Source of the DNA: an uncultured Lachnospiraceae bacterium
GTDB taxonomy: Bacteria; Bacillota; Clostridia; Lachnospirales; Lachnospiraceae
Length of the DNA: 34,735 nt
Assembly (NCBI GenBank): GCA_902763335.1
Contig: CACWRR010000018.1
Coordinates: 1 to 34,735 of the forward strand
Reading direction: 5' to 3'
In this document: positions 1-7,918 of the stretch, in pieces
Position numbering within the stretch: the stretch's first letter is position 1
How the letters are laid out: every line of letters begins with the position of its first letter
Program-made: the position numbers and the translations under genes
The notes under the pieces: generated by a model
The model's input: the letters and a program-made list of their open reading frames with translations, nothing else
What the model was told of the DNA's origin: nothing
The model's database searches: none

Positions 1-14
1 TACTTTTTCATCCA

Positions 15-45
15 AGGATTCGTGTGCTAAACGAATTCTTTTTTT
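15..45 (+). terminator. Rho-independent terminator of an upstream gene outside the window
   Basis: An 8-bp stem (AGGATTCG at 15-22 with CGAATTCT at 32-39, one G-T pair) and a 9-base loop run into a T tract at 39-45. It would end a plus-strand gene lying to the left of the window. The rest of 1-145 has no gene. It holds a 24-base near-palindrome at 102-125 (GAGTC/GACTC ends around ATATGCATAT) and a 9-bp stem with one mismatch (59-67 with 81-89), neither of which I can assign. Confidence 0.6.
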
Positions 46-145
46 GTTTTCAATCAAGATTGCGGAACGTGCGTAACTAGTTTCGCAATTACCTATTAGT
101 AGAGTCATATATGCATATCAGACTCATTTTAAGATTTATATATTA

Positions 146-565
146 TTATGGATTAGCAATAGGATAACTTCCTATGCTGTCAGGACTCCATTTTCCATGA
201 AGAGTGGTAGTGACACCGCTGATGTTAGTGCATATTGATAACCTGCATTGAGAATATGTACGTTCATTTACATAGTTAGTTATAAAACGTTTTGAATTTG
301 CCGGTATAACAGCGTATCCATGTTTTGTACAGTTGTCACGATCTGGTGAATATGAGATAACCCTGATAGGAACAGAGGCGGTACTATAAATATAATGATA
401 TGAGTCATCCTTTTTATGACGAAGCTTTGTATCGACATAATTATTATATCCTATGTATTTCTCTGGTAAATTGCTATCTGTGTAATTATTTGCATAGACT
501 GGTATAGAAGTAAAGATTGTAGCACATGTTGCTAAGCACAGTGCAAGAGTTTTTTTCTTGTTCAT
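146..565 (-). CDS. small secreted protein, possibly DUF2712-like
   Basis: A 139-residue protein with a clear Sec signal peptide: MNKKK, a hydrophobic stretch to about residue 22, and a likely cleavage after VYA (residues 23-25). The mature part is about 114 residues, rich in Tyr, Ser, Thr and Asn, with three Cys (CTKHG, SQCRLSICT). It ends with HGKWSPDSIGSYPIANP. The charged-poor aromatic body and the WSPDS ending remind me of small DUF2712 exported proteins of Firmicutes, but this is recall and not a search. The start is supported by AAGGAGG at 576-582 on the minus strand. It is a single-gene transcript with its own TTGACA/TATAGT promoter about 160 bases upstream. Function is unknown. Confidence 0.75.
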   Translation of the reverse strand: MNKKKTLALCLATCATIFTSIPVYANNYTDSNLPEKYIGYNNYVDTKLRHKKDDSYHYIYSTASVPIRVISYSPDRDNCTKHGYAVIPANSKRFITNYVNERTYSQCRLSICTNISGVTTTLHGKWSPDSIGSYPIANP

Positions 566-873
566 TATGTAATTTCCTCCTTAAATAAATTAGTATCTCC
601 CGCTAAACCACTTATATTTTATTTTGCATACTTATACTCAATAATTATAGTTTAGCAGACTCCAGCTTTAAAATGATAAATTTAACTTCGAAGTATTATA
701 TCTGCAAAAAACTGATATATATACTATAATTAATAAAAATCCATTTGTCAAGCAATTTCTGTATTAATATAATAATTATTGTACATTTGATGTATTGTAT
801 AAAAAATATTTTTACTTGACATCTTAAACATTATGGCACACAATTACATATGTAAATTTTTGAATATATTTTA
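566..873. other. AT-rich intergenic spacer
   Basis: No gene is visible here. The spacer holds the ribosome site and a probable 157-base leader of the minus-strand secreted protein gene. A 7-bp inverted repeat lies within that leader (GCTAAAC 602-608, GTTTAGC 650-656), and its promoter is at 723-751. On the plus strand there is a TTGACA at 816-821 without a matching -10 box at normal spacing, so I do not call a promoter for thiE from it. Confidence 0.5.
723..751 (-). promoter_or_regulatory. sigma-A-type promoter for the secreted protein gene
   Basis: On the minus strand a perfect TTGACA (746-751) lies 17 bases from TATAGT (723-728). It points at the secreted protein gene ending at 146 and leaves a leader of roughly 150 bases. 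Confidence 0.65.
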
Positions 874-1014
874 CTCTGTGCAAAGTTACCAACTGCATAA
901 GCGACATTTTGAGGCGACTGGTACTTGGCAACTGTATTTTAGTTGCTTATGTACCGCTGCCAGCCGAAGATAGTGCGAACGTGTGAGCGTTGCAGTTGGT
1001 AACTTTGCACAGAG
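874..1014. repeat. 141-bp element bounded by 24-bp perfect inverted repeats
   Basis: The left arm (874-897, CTCTGTGCAAAGTTACC...) is exactly reverse-complemented at 991-1014. The 93-base interior is more G+C-rich than its surroundings and can fold again: CATAAGCGAC (896-905) pairs with GTTGCTTATG with one G-T pair. It sits about 60 bases before the thiE start. No coding potential or T tract is present. It resembles a small non-autonomous element or REP-like hairpin. The 10-mer CTTTGCACAG in its right arm recurs in the hairpin element at 15261-15374. Confidence 0.7.
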
Positions 1015-1072
1015 GTATATAGATATTTTCAGAGTCTTGCAAATGTTAAATTTGTATAAGGAGAGAAAACAG

Positions 1073-1717
1073 ATGAACATAAATAATTTAAAAGAGAATT
1101 TACTATTATATGCCATAACAGACAGAACATGGCTGAATGGAGATACATTGGACTCGCAGGTTGAAAATGCACTGAGAGGCGGTATAACCATGCTGCAGCT
1201 TCGTGAGAAAAAACTGGAGAGAGAGGAGATATTAAAAGAGGCAGTCAGAATGAGGGAATTATGCCACAGATATGATGTCCCTCTTATAATAAATGATGAT
1301 GTGGAACTGGCACTTGAAGCGGATGCTGACGGAGTACATGTGGGACAGAGTGACATGGCAGCAGGACTTGCAAGAAAAAGGCTTGGAAAAGGGAAAATAC
1401 TCGGAGTATCTGCAAGAACAGTGGAACTGGCACTTGAGGCAGAGAAAAACGGTGCAGATTACCTTGGCGTAGGTGCAGTATTCGGAACAAATACAAAAAA
1501 TGACGCAAAGAAGCTTGATCACAGCGTACTCGAAAATATATGTGACAGTGTAAAAATACCCGTCGTTGCCATAGGCGGTATCACGGCTGACAACATGCAT
1601 GAATTAAAAGGACGGGGAATGAACGGATTCGCTGTGGTAAGTGCCGTATTTGCACAAAAAGATATAGAAAATGCAGTTATAAAACTTAAGACAATTGCAG
1701 AAGATACCATCAGATAA
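1073..1717 (+). CDS. thiE: thiamine phosphate synthase
   Basis: The 214-residue protein has the usual ThiE length. The family joins HMP-PP and HET-P to thiamine phosphate in the cytoplasm. Visible landmarks along the TIM barrel are TMLQLREK (39-46), LIINDD (71-76), DGVHVGQSD (86-94), the phosphate loop GAVFGTNTKNDAK (134-146) and VVAIGGI (164-170). The start was set at ATG 1073 behind TAAGGAGAG. A longer reading from 983 would run through the inverted-repeat element and adds no family sequence. No other thiamine gene and no TPP riboswitch are visible nearby. The CorA-type gene follows after 18 bases, so the two probably share a transcript. Confidence 0.95.
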   Translation: MNINNLKENLLLYAITDRTWLNGDTLDSQVENALRGGITMLQLREKKLEREEILKEAVRMRELCHRYDVPLIINDDVELALEADADGVHVGQSDMAAGLARKRLGKGKILGVSARTVELALEAEKNGADYLGVGAVFGTNTKNDAKKLDHSVLENICDSVKIPVVAIGGITADNMHELKGRGMNGFAVVSAVFAQKDIENAVIKLKTIAEDTIR

Positions 1718-1735
1718 TTTAAATGGAGGCTGCAA

Positions 1736-2671
1736 ATGTTTTATGTAATAAGGGATGACACTGTATACGAAGAGGAATACAGTGAACCGGGCAAAGGTGA
1801 GATAAGTGTTGGCAGTATGCCTGTGGAGGATATATTATCGCTTTACAGGCAGTATAAGCTCGACAGACAGGTGTTAGAGGAGTGTTATGCCGACAAGTCC
1901 CACTTTAGGACCGGAGTAGATGCATATGATGATTACACATTTGGTGTTATAGATATAGTCAGACAGGAAAATGTAACGGGGGAGAGAGACAAAATTGCAT
2001 TTATAATAAGAAGAAACCAGTTTATCATCATAGACATAAACTGTAAAAATATGGATACAGATGAGATTCTGTCAACATCATTAAAGCGTTTCAGACAGAA
2101 TATAACCCTTGAAAAAATCGTGTTCTGTGTTCTTGACAATCTGATAGGCGGAAGTAATATGTTTCTTGAGAATACCGAAAAACGTATTATGGAAATGGAG
2201 AAGAACATAGTTGAAAAGAGGGTTAATGAACTTCTTAATAAAGAAATATATGACCTTAGGAACCGCCTTTCGGTTCTTAGGAATTATTATGAACAGCTTG
2301 TGGAGATAGGAGAGGAACTGTTAGAAAATGAAAACGGTATATTTGTAGGGAGAGAACTTCGGTATATAAAAATATATACAGATAAATCCATGCGTCTCAG
2401 TGAAAATACCCGTGCATTATCGGAGAGCCTTATCCATTTAAGAGAAGCACTTGATGCCAGCTTGAACTACAGTATAAACAGTACAATGAAGATGTTTACC
2501 GTGGTTACTACCATATTTCTTCCACTTACCCTTATTGCCGGCTGGTATGGGATGAATTTTAATAATATGCCGGAACTTACATCAGCTTACGGATATCCCG
2601 GTGTGATAACCTTCAGCGTGGCAGTGATAATAATATGTCTTATGTACTTCAAAAAGAAAAAATTCTTATAA
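1736..2671 (+). CDS. CorA-family divalent metal transporter
   Basis: A 311-residue CorA-type protein: a long soluble, helix-rich N-terminal domain, then two C-terminal membrane helices (about 250-270 and 285-303) and a basic tail KKKKFL. The diagnostic YGMN loop is at residues 271-274. The family forms pentameric channels for Mg2+ (some members Co2+, Ni2+ or Zn2+ efflux). Substrate cannot be decided here. Ribosome site GGAGG lies 7 bases before the ATG. It follows thiE by 18 bases and is probably cotranscribed. Confidence 0.9.
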   Translation: MFYVIRDDTVYEEEYSEPGKGEISVGSMPVEDILSLYRQYKLDRQVLEECYADKSHFRTGVDAYDDYTFGVIDIVRQENVTGERDKIAFIIRRNQFIIIDINCKNMDTDEILSTSLKRFRQNITLEKIVFCVLDNLIGGSNMFLENTEKRIMEMEKNIVEKRVNELLNKEIYDLRNRLSVLRNYYEQLVEIGEELLENENGIFVGRELRYIKIYTDKSMRLSENTRALSESLIHLREALDASLNYSINSTMKMFTVVTTIFLPLTLIAGWYGMNFNNMPELTSAYGYPGVITFSVAVIIICLMYFKKKKFL

Positions 2672-2713
2672 AACAATTCACAGAAAATTCATAAAATCCC
2701 ATAAAATCATTTC

Positions 2714-2760
2714 TTGACATTAAAAAAAACAAGAGTTAAAATACAGTTCGCTATCGAACT
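2714..2760 (+). promoter_or_regulatory. promoter and MarR-type operator of the exporter operon
   Basis: A consensus promoter, TTGACA (2714-2719), 17 bases, TAAAAT (2737-2742), is followed directly by the perfect palindrome AGTTCG-CTAT-CGAACT (2745-2760). The palindrome covers the expected transcription start, 23 bases before the marR ATG. This is the normal arrangement for an autorepressing MarR protein that also controls the downstream genes. The protein-site pairing is inferred. Confidence 0.75.
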
Positions 2761-2783
2761 ATCTGATGAGAAAGGAGGTACAA

Positions 2784-3233
2784 ATGCATACACATATAGG
2801 ATGTCAGGTGAAGACGTTAAATAACATGATAACCAAAAAGATAATCGCATATTCTTCGGAATCTGAGCTTGACGAGGTTACGGTCATGCACGGCTGGATA
2901 CTCGGGTATCTCTATGATAATCGTGATGAGGAGATATTTCAGAAAGATATTGAAAAGGAATTTGAGATTAATAAATCTACAGTTACATGTATTATCAAAC
3001 TTATGGAGAAGAAGGGGTATATACAGAGACAGTCGGTTGAATATGACGGCAGGTTAAAGCGAATAAGACTGACGGATAAGGGGGAGAAAAGTCATATTGA
3101 GGCATTAAAAAGTATTAAAAAGGTTGAGGGCATTTTACGGCAGAACATACCGGATGAGGAGCTTGACAGTTTTTTTAATACTATTAATAAATTAAAATCA
3201 AATCTAAGTAAGGAGATGGTAAATAATGCTTAA
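2784..3233 (+). CDS. MarR-family transcriptional regulator
   Basis: A 149-residue winged-helix protein. The recognition region FEINKSTVTCIIKLMEKKGY and the wing RQSVEYDGRLKRIRLTDKG match the MarR pattern (helix-turn-helix then DxRxxxxxLTxxG). Start chosen at ATG 2784, because the ribosome site AAAGGAGG (2771-2778) lies inside the longer reading that begins at 2766. Its last eight bases overlap the first exporter gene, so the two are translationally coupled. Likely role: repressor of its own operon through the palindrome at 2745-2760, relieved by a small ligand or exported drug. Confidence 0.9.
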   Translation: MHTHIGCQVKTLNNMITKKIIAYSSESELDEVTVMHGWILGYLYDNRDEEIFQKDIEKEFEINKSTVTCIIKLMEKKGYIQRQSVEYDGRLKRIRLTDKGEKSHIEALKSIKKVEGILRQNIPDEELDSFFNTINKLKSNLSKEMVNNA

Positions 3234-4974
3234 AACACTTGGAGCACAGATAAAGGAATTTAAAAAGGATTCAATTCTTACACCTGTTTTTATGCTGCTC
3301 GAGGTTATTATGGAAACTATTATTCCGCTTATGATGGCGTCCATTATAGATGACGGTGTCAACAAAGGCAATGTCAGACACATATACATAATGGGTGCAG
3401 CCATGGCGGTTATAGCCTGTATAAGTCTGTATGCCGGAGTTATGGGTGGAAAGTACGGTGCAAGGGCTTCTGCCGGATTTGCAAGAAATCTCAGAAAAGC
3501 CATGTACAGTAACATACAGACATATTCATTTTCAAATATCGACAAGTTCAGTACAGCGGGACTTGTTACAAGACTTACAACAGATGTTACAAACCTTCAG
3601 AATGCATATCAGATGATACTGAGAATGTGTACAAGAGCACCGGCAAGTATGATATGTGCAATGGCAATGGCTTTCTTTATAAATGCGAGACTTGCAAGCA
3701 TCTATCTTGTTGCAGTTATTATACTCGGTTCGCTTCTGGCATTTATAATGGTCAGGGCACACAAATACTTTAATCAGGTATTCAGAAAGTATGACGATTT
3801 GAACTCAAGCGTTCAGGAAAATGTTTCTGCCATAAGAGTGGTTAAGGCATATGTCAGAGAAGATTATGAGAAAAATGTATTCACAAAGGCAAGTATGAAT
3901 GTTTACAAGATGTTTGTAAAGGCAGAGGGAATAATATCATTTAATGCACCGCTTATGCAGTTTACGGTATATACATGTATACTTCTTATCAGCTGGGTGG
4001 GAGCAAAGAGTATAGTTGCAGGCAATCTTGCGACAGGAGAACTTATGAGTCTTCTTACATACTGTATGAACATTCTCATGAGTCTTATGATGTTATCAAT
4101 GGTTTTTGTAATGGTTACAATGAGTATAGCCAGTGCAGAGCGTATAACAGAGGTAATTAATGAGAAGCCTGACATTACTGACCCTGAAAATCCGGTTATG
4201 GAAGTTAAGGACGGAAGCATAGTATTTGACAATGTGGAGTTCAGTTATAACCATGACAGTGAGGAACCGGTATTAAAGGATATAAACATTTCGATAAATT
4301 CAGGAGAGACTATCGGAATAATCGGTGGAACAGGTAGTGCGAAAACGAGCCTTGTAAATCTTATAAGCAGGCTGTATGACGTGCAAAAAGGAAGTATCCG
4401 TGTAGGCGGCAGGGATGTAAGAGAATATGACCTTGAGGTACTCAGAAATTCGGTTGCCGTGGTTTTACAGAAAAATGTATTATTCAGCGGAACGATACTT
4501 GAGAATTTAAGATGGGGCGATAAGGACGCTACGGAAGAAGAGTGTAAGGAGGCATGCCACCTTGCATGTGCAGATGAATTTATAGAGAGATTTCCGGATA
4601 AATATAATACGTTTATAGAACAGGGAGGAGCAAATGTATCCGGTGGTCAGAAACAGAGACTCTGTATTGCCAGGGCACTTTTAAAGAAACCGAAAATACT
4701 TATCCTTGATGACAGTACCAGTGCAGTGGATACTGCAACTGATGCAAAGATAAGAGAGTCATTTGCAAAGAAGATTCCGGGAACAACAAAGCTTATCATT
4801 GCACAGAGAATATCAAGTGTACAGGGAGCTGACAGAATCATTGTAATGGATGACGGCAAGATAAACGGATTCGGAACTCATGAAGAATTGCTTAAAAATA
4901 ATGATATTTACAGAGACGTATACGAGTCACAGACAGGTGGAAGCGGTGACTTTGATGAGAATGGAGGTGAGTAA
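3226..4974 (+). CDS. ABC exporter half-transporter, degenerate-site subunit
   Basis: A 582-residue type IV ABC exporter half: six membrane helices (about 20-300), then the ATPase. Walker A is GGTGSAKT (367-374, with Ala372 where Gly is usual), signature VSGGQ (471-475), and Walker B ILILDD (491-496) with Asp496 in place of the catalytic Glu. The switch His is replaced by Gln527 (IIAQR). These changes mark the subunit that supplies the weak ATP site in heterodimeric exporters of the TM287/288 and BmrCD type. Start ATG 3226 overlaps marR and has AAGGAG upstream. The partner gene starts 2 bases after the stop. Likely role: multidrug or peptide efflux. Confidence 0.93.
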   Translation: MLKTLGAQIKEFKKDSILTPVFMLLEVIMETIIPLMMASIIDDGVNKGNVRHIYIMGAAMAVIACISLYAGVMGGKYGARASAGFARNLRKAMYSNIQTYSFSNIDKFSTAGLVTRLTTDVTNLQNAYQMILRMCTRAPASMICAMAMAFFINARLASIYLVAVIILGSLLAFIMVRAHKYFNQVFRKYDDLNSSVQENVSAIRVVKAYVREDYEKNVFTKASMNVYKMFVKAEGIISFNAPLMQFTVYTCILLISWVGAKSIVAGNLATGELMSLLTYCMNILMSLMMLSMVFVMVTMSIASAERITEVINEKPDITDPENPVMEVKDGSIVFDNVEFSYNHDSEEPVLKDINISINSGETIGIIGGTGSAKTSLVNLISRLYDVQKGSIRVGGRDVREYDLEVLRNSVAVVLQKNVLFSGTILENLRWGDKDATEEECKEACHLACADEFIERFPDKYNTFIEQGGANVSGGQKQRLCIARALLKKPKILILDDSTSAVDTATDAKIRESFAKKIPGTTKLIIAQRISSVQGADRIIVMDDGKINGFGTHEELLKNNDIYRDVYESQTGGSGDFDENGGE

Positions 4975-4976
4975 TC

Positions 4977-6869
4977 ATGCATGAGAAAATGAATGGAAAT
5001 ATGAATAAAGGAAAACGTTCCGATGTATTTAAGAGACTTATGGGATATATACTTAAAAGCTACAAGTGGCATCTGCTTATAGTTGTTATATGTATATTCG
5101 TAAGCGTTATTGCAAATGTGAGGGGAATGATGTTTACAAAGACACTTGTGGATGATTATATACTTCCGCTTATCGGAAGTGACAATCCGGACTTTTCAAA
5201 CCTGTTAATGGCGATAGGAAAGGTTGCGGTATTTTACGGAATAGGTGTTGTATCCACTTATGCATACACACGTATTATGGTAAATGTCTGCCAGGGAACA
5301 TTAAAAAATATAAGAATTGATATGTTTGTCCATATGGAAAAACTTCCTATTAAATATTTTGATACCCATGCCCACGGTGATATTATGTCTATTTATACAA
5401 ATGATATAGATACCTTAAGACAGATGATAAGCCAGAGTATGCCACAGCTGTTATCGAGTGTTATAACAATTGTGAGCGTGTTTACGGGAATGATAGTTCT
5501 TAGTGTTCCTCTTACGGTTTTAACTGTAGTCATGGTTGCTGTAATGCTGTCTGTCACAAAGAAACTTGCAGGACTCAGCGGAAAATATTTCATGGAGCAG
5601 CAGCGTAACCTTGGAACTGTAAACGGTTATATAGAAGAAATGATGAACGGCCAGAAAGTTGTTAAAGTATTCTGCCATGAAGAGGAAAGTATTGATAAGT
5701 TTAATGAAATCAATGATAAACTTTTTGAGAGTGCGGATGCGGCAAATAAGTTTGCAAATATTCTTATGCCGATAAATGCACAGCTCGGAAATATCAGCTA
5801 TGTGTTATGTACCATGGTTGGAGGTATTCTGGCCCTCAACGGAATAGGAGGCTTCACACTCGGAGGTCTTGCAAGCTTTCTGACACTCAACAAGAGTTTT
5901 AATATGCCTATAAATCAGGTCAGCCAGCAGTTTAACAGTATTGTCATGGCTATGGCGGGAGCAGAGAGAATATTTGAACTCCTTGATGAGAAGGAAGAGA
6001 CAGACGAAGGTTATGTAAGTCTTGTAAACATTACAGAGAAAAACGGACAGTTTATAGAGAGTGACGGTTATACCGGAAGATGGGCATGGAAACATGTACA
6101 TCAGGCAGACGGTTCAGTAGATTATATAGAGTTAAAGGGCGACGTTGTATTTAACGACGTGGATTTCGGATACAATGATGATAAAATCGTTCTGCACAAT
6201 ATAAAACTGTATGCTAAACCGGGACAGAAGATAGCATTTGTCGGTTCTACGGGAGCAGGAAAGACTACGATTACCAACCTTATTAACAGATTTTATGACA
6301 TACAGGATGGAAAAATCAGGTATGACGGAATAAATATTAATAAGATAAAGAAGGCAGACTTGAGACGTTCACTTGGAATAGTGCTTCAGGATACCCACTT
6401 ATTTACGAATACCGTAATGGAAAATATCAGATATGGTAAACTTGATGCCACGGACGAGGAGGTCATTGCCGCTGCAAAGCTTGCAAATGCCCATGGATTT
6501 ATAAAGCATCTTCCGGAAGGCTATAATACGATGCTCACCGGAGACGGAGCAAATTTAAGTCAGGGACAGAGACAGCTTCTTGCCATAGCAAGGGCAGCAG
6601 TTGCCAATCCACCGGTGCTTATTCTTGATGAAGCGACAAGCTCTATAGATACCAGAACAGAGAAGATAGTTCAGGACGGTATGGATAAGCTGATGTCGGG
6701 AAGAACTACATTTGTAATTGCCCACAGACTTTCTACCGTAAAGAACAGTGATTGTATCGTCGTTCTTGAACAGGGAAGAATAGTTGAGAAGGGTTCACAT
6801 GATGAACTGATGAAGGAACAGGGAAGATACTACAGATTGTATACAGGAAATGGTGTACAAAATGGTTGA
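4977..6869 (+). CDS. ABC exporter half-transporter, catalytic subunit
   Basis: A 630-residue partner of the preceding gene. It has six membrane helices in about residues 30-310, then an ATPase with canonical Walker A GSTGAGKT (423-430), Walker B LILDEATS with the catalytic Glu, and AHRLSTV with the switch His. The signature is LSQGQ rather than LSGGQ. That fits the known division of labour, where this signature faces the degenerate site of the partner. About 45 extra residues (343-387) join the membrane domain to the ATPase, as is common in this subfamily. Ribosome site GGAGGTGA overlaps the end of the upstream gene. Confidence 0.93.
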   Translation: MHEKMNGNMNKGKRSDVFKRLMGYILKSYKWHLLIVVICIFVSVIANVRGMMFTKTLVDDYILPLIGSDNPDFSNLLMAIGKVAVFYGIGVVSTYAYTRIMVNVCQGTLKNIRIDMFVHMEKLPIKYFDTHAHGDIMSIYTNDIDTLRQMISQSMPQLLSSVITIVSVFTGMIVLSVPLTVLTVVMVAVMLSVTKKLAGLSGKYFMEQQRNLGTVNGYIEEMMNGQKVVKVFCHEEESIDKFNEINDKLFESADAANKFANILMPINAQLGNISYVLCTMVGGILALNGIGGFTLGGLASFLTLNKSFNMPINQVSQQFNSIVMAMAGAERIFELLDEKEETDEGYVSLVNITEKNGQFIESDGYTGRWAWKHVHQADGSVDYIELKGDVVFNDVDFGYNDDKIVLHNIKLYAKPGQKIAFVGSTGAGKTTITNLINRFYDIQDGKIRYDGININKIKKADLRRSLGIVLQDTHLFTNTVMENIRYGKLDATDEEVIAAAKLANAHGFIKHLPEGYNTMLTGDGANLSQGQRQLLAIARAAVANPPVLILDEATSSIDTRTEKIVQDGMDKLMSGRTTFVIAHRLSTVKNSDCIVVLEQGRIVEKGSHDELMKEQGRYYRLYTGNGVQNG

Positions 6870-6895
6870 TAACACACAGGGAAATATTGTATAAT
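6866..6895 (+). promoter_or_regulatory. promoter for the secreted Ig-like protein
   Basis: TTGATA (6866-6871), 18 bases, TATAAT (6890-6895). The -35 box overlaps the stop codon of the upstream exporter gene. It gives the next gene independent transcription. Confidence 0.6.
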
Positions 6896-6936
6896 ATAAA
6901 GTGCATAAAGGAGAAGGAAAGGAAGGATAACAGATT

Positions 6937-7785
6937 ATGAAGAAAATGAAACAAATGTTATTGATGGCGGTTGCGGCACTTTTAATTGTACTTGTAGTAC
7001 CTGACAACGCACAAGCTGCAACAACAGTGAAACTCGACAAAAAGACACTTACTACATATGTTGGCGGACAGACACAGCTTACCATGACAGGTAATGCAAA
7101 GAATGTTAAATGGAGCAGCAGTAAGACAAATGTTGCATCAGTTACATCGAAGGGTCTTGTAACAGCAAAAAAAGCCGGCAAGGCAGTTATTACTGTTAAG
7201 TCCGGAAGCAAAAAAGCAACATGCACAGTTACAGTAAAGAAACAGCTTTCAGCTAAACAGGCAGTTGCACAGCTTAACAGCAAACTTAAAAAGGCAACAT
7301 GCATTACCGTAAATGCATACCAGAAATCCATTAAAAAATCAAATTATATACTTGGTATGGGAATAAATACTAAGAAACAGATTATATACATGGATGCACA
7401 GATACTCGGAGTAGGTAAAATCTACACAACAAAAAACCGTACATACTGGTATGATTCTTCAAGTAAAAAATGGTATTATCAGAAGAATGAATCAGGTATG
7501 GCAGGAATTGAGGATATCCTTGATGAAGTGCTAATTACAAGCGGCATGAAATATAAAGGTGCAGGTGTGAAGAAATTCAACGGAAAGAACTGTTATACAC
7601 TTCAGGTAACAGCCGATGGTGAAACAGCTAAATATTATCTTGACTTATCAGACTACAGCCTTGTTGGTGTAGAATCTGGAACAGGTTCAGAAAAAATGAT
7701 AATGGTTGTAGATACAAAAGCTTCAGTAACTATTCCATCATCTGTTACAAAGAACGCAAAATATAAGGCAATATCAACAAACTAA
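6937..7785 (+). CDS. secreted protein with bacterial Ig-like (Big2) domain
   Basis: A 282-residue protein with a signal peptide (residues 1-28, ending NAQAA). A Big2-type Ig-like domain follows at about 30-105, with the typical run LTTYVGGQTQLT, VKWSSSKTNVASVTSKGLV and AGKAVITVKSG. Residues 110-282 form a second domain with alternating strands and many Tyr, Lys and Ser (TYWYDSSSKKWYYQK, CYTLQVTADGETAKYYLDL). That layout resembles LppX/LolA-like or DUF6612-type lipid-binding folds, but I cannot name it firmly. There is no lipobox Cys, LPXTG or membrane anchor, so it is probably released or held weakly to the wall. It has its own promoter and terminator. Confidence 0.85.
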   Translation: MKKMKQMLLMAVAALLIVLVVPDNAQAATTVKLDKKTLTTYVGGQTQLTMTGNAKNVKWSSSKTNVASVTSKGLVTAKKAGKAVITVKSGSKKATCTVTVKKQLSAKQAVAQLNSKLKKATCITVNAYQKSIKKSNYILGMGINTKKQIIYMDAQILGVGKIYTTKNRTYWYDSSSKKWYYQKNESGMAGIEDILDEVLITSGMKYKGAGVKKFNGKNCYTLQVTADGETAKYYLDLSDYSLVGVESGTGSEKMIMVVDTKASVTIPSSVTKNAKYKAISTN

Positions 7786-7802
7786 ATAAAATATGATACC
7801 GT

Positions 7803-7836
7803 AACGGTACATTGGTGAAACAATGTACCGTTTTTT
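7803..7836 (+). terminator. Rho-independent terminator
   Basis: A perfect 12-bp stem (AACGGTACATTG at 7803-7814, CAATGTACCGTT at 7821-7832) with a 6-base loop, followed by T's to 7836. It ends the Ig-like protein transcript. Confidence 0.9.
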
Positions 7837-7847
7837 GTATAAGCATG

Positions 7848-7876
7848 TAGTCAACTTCTGTAATAAATGGTATAAT
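7848..7876 (+). promoter_or_regulatory. extended -10 promoter for the HD-GYP operon
   Basis: TGG-TATAAT (7868-7876) is an extended -10 box. The -35 at 17 bases, TAGTCA (7848-7853), is weak. It lies 43 bases before the first HD-GYP start. Confidence 0.55.
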
Positions 7877-7918
7877 ATTTAATACAAAAATTCGTGAGAA
7901 AAGAGGAGGTGAGCGGTC

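Noticed and set aside
983-1072. Upstream extension of thiE
   Set aside because: It would be encoded by the inverted-repeat element, and the ribosome site TAAGGAGAG lies directly before ATG 1073.
1015-1072. TPP riboswitch before thiE
   Set aside because: The conserved CTGAGA and related core segments are absent from the short leader.
6795-7331. A 178-codon minus-strand frame opposite the end of the exporter gene and the Ig-like gene
   Set aside because: It spans two genes and their promoter in antisense, with a low-complexity Val/Phe/Leu-rich translation. It is a shadow frame.
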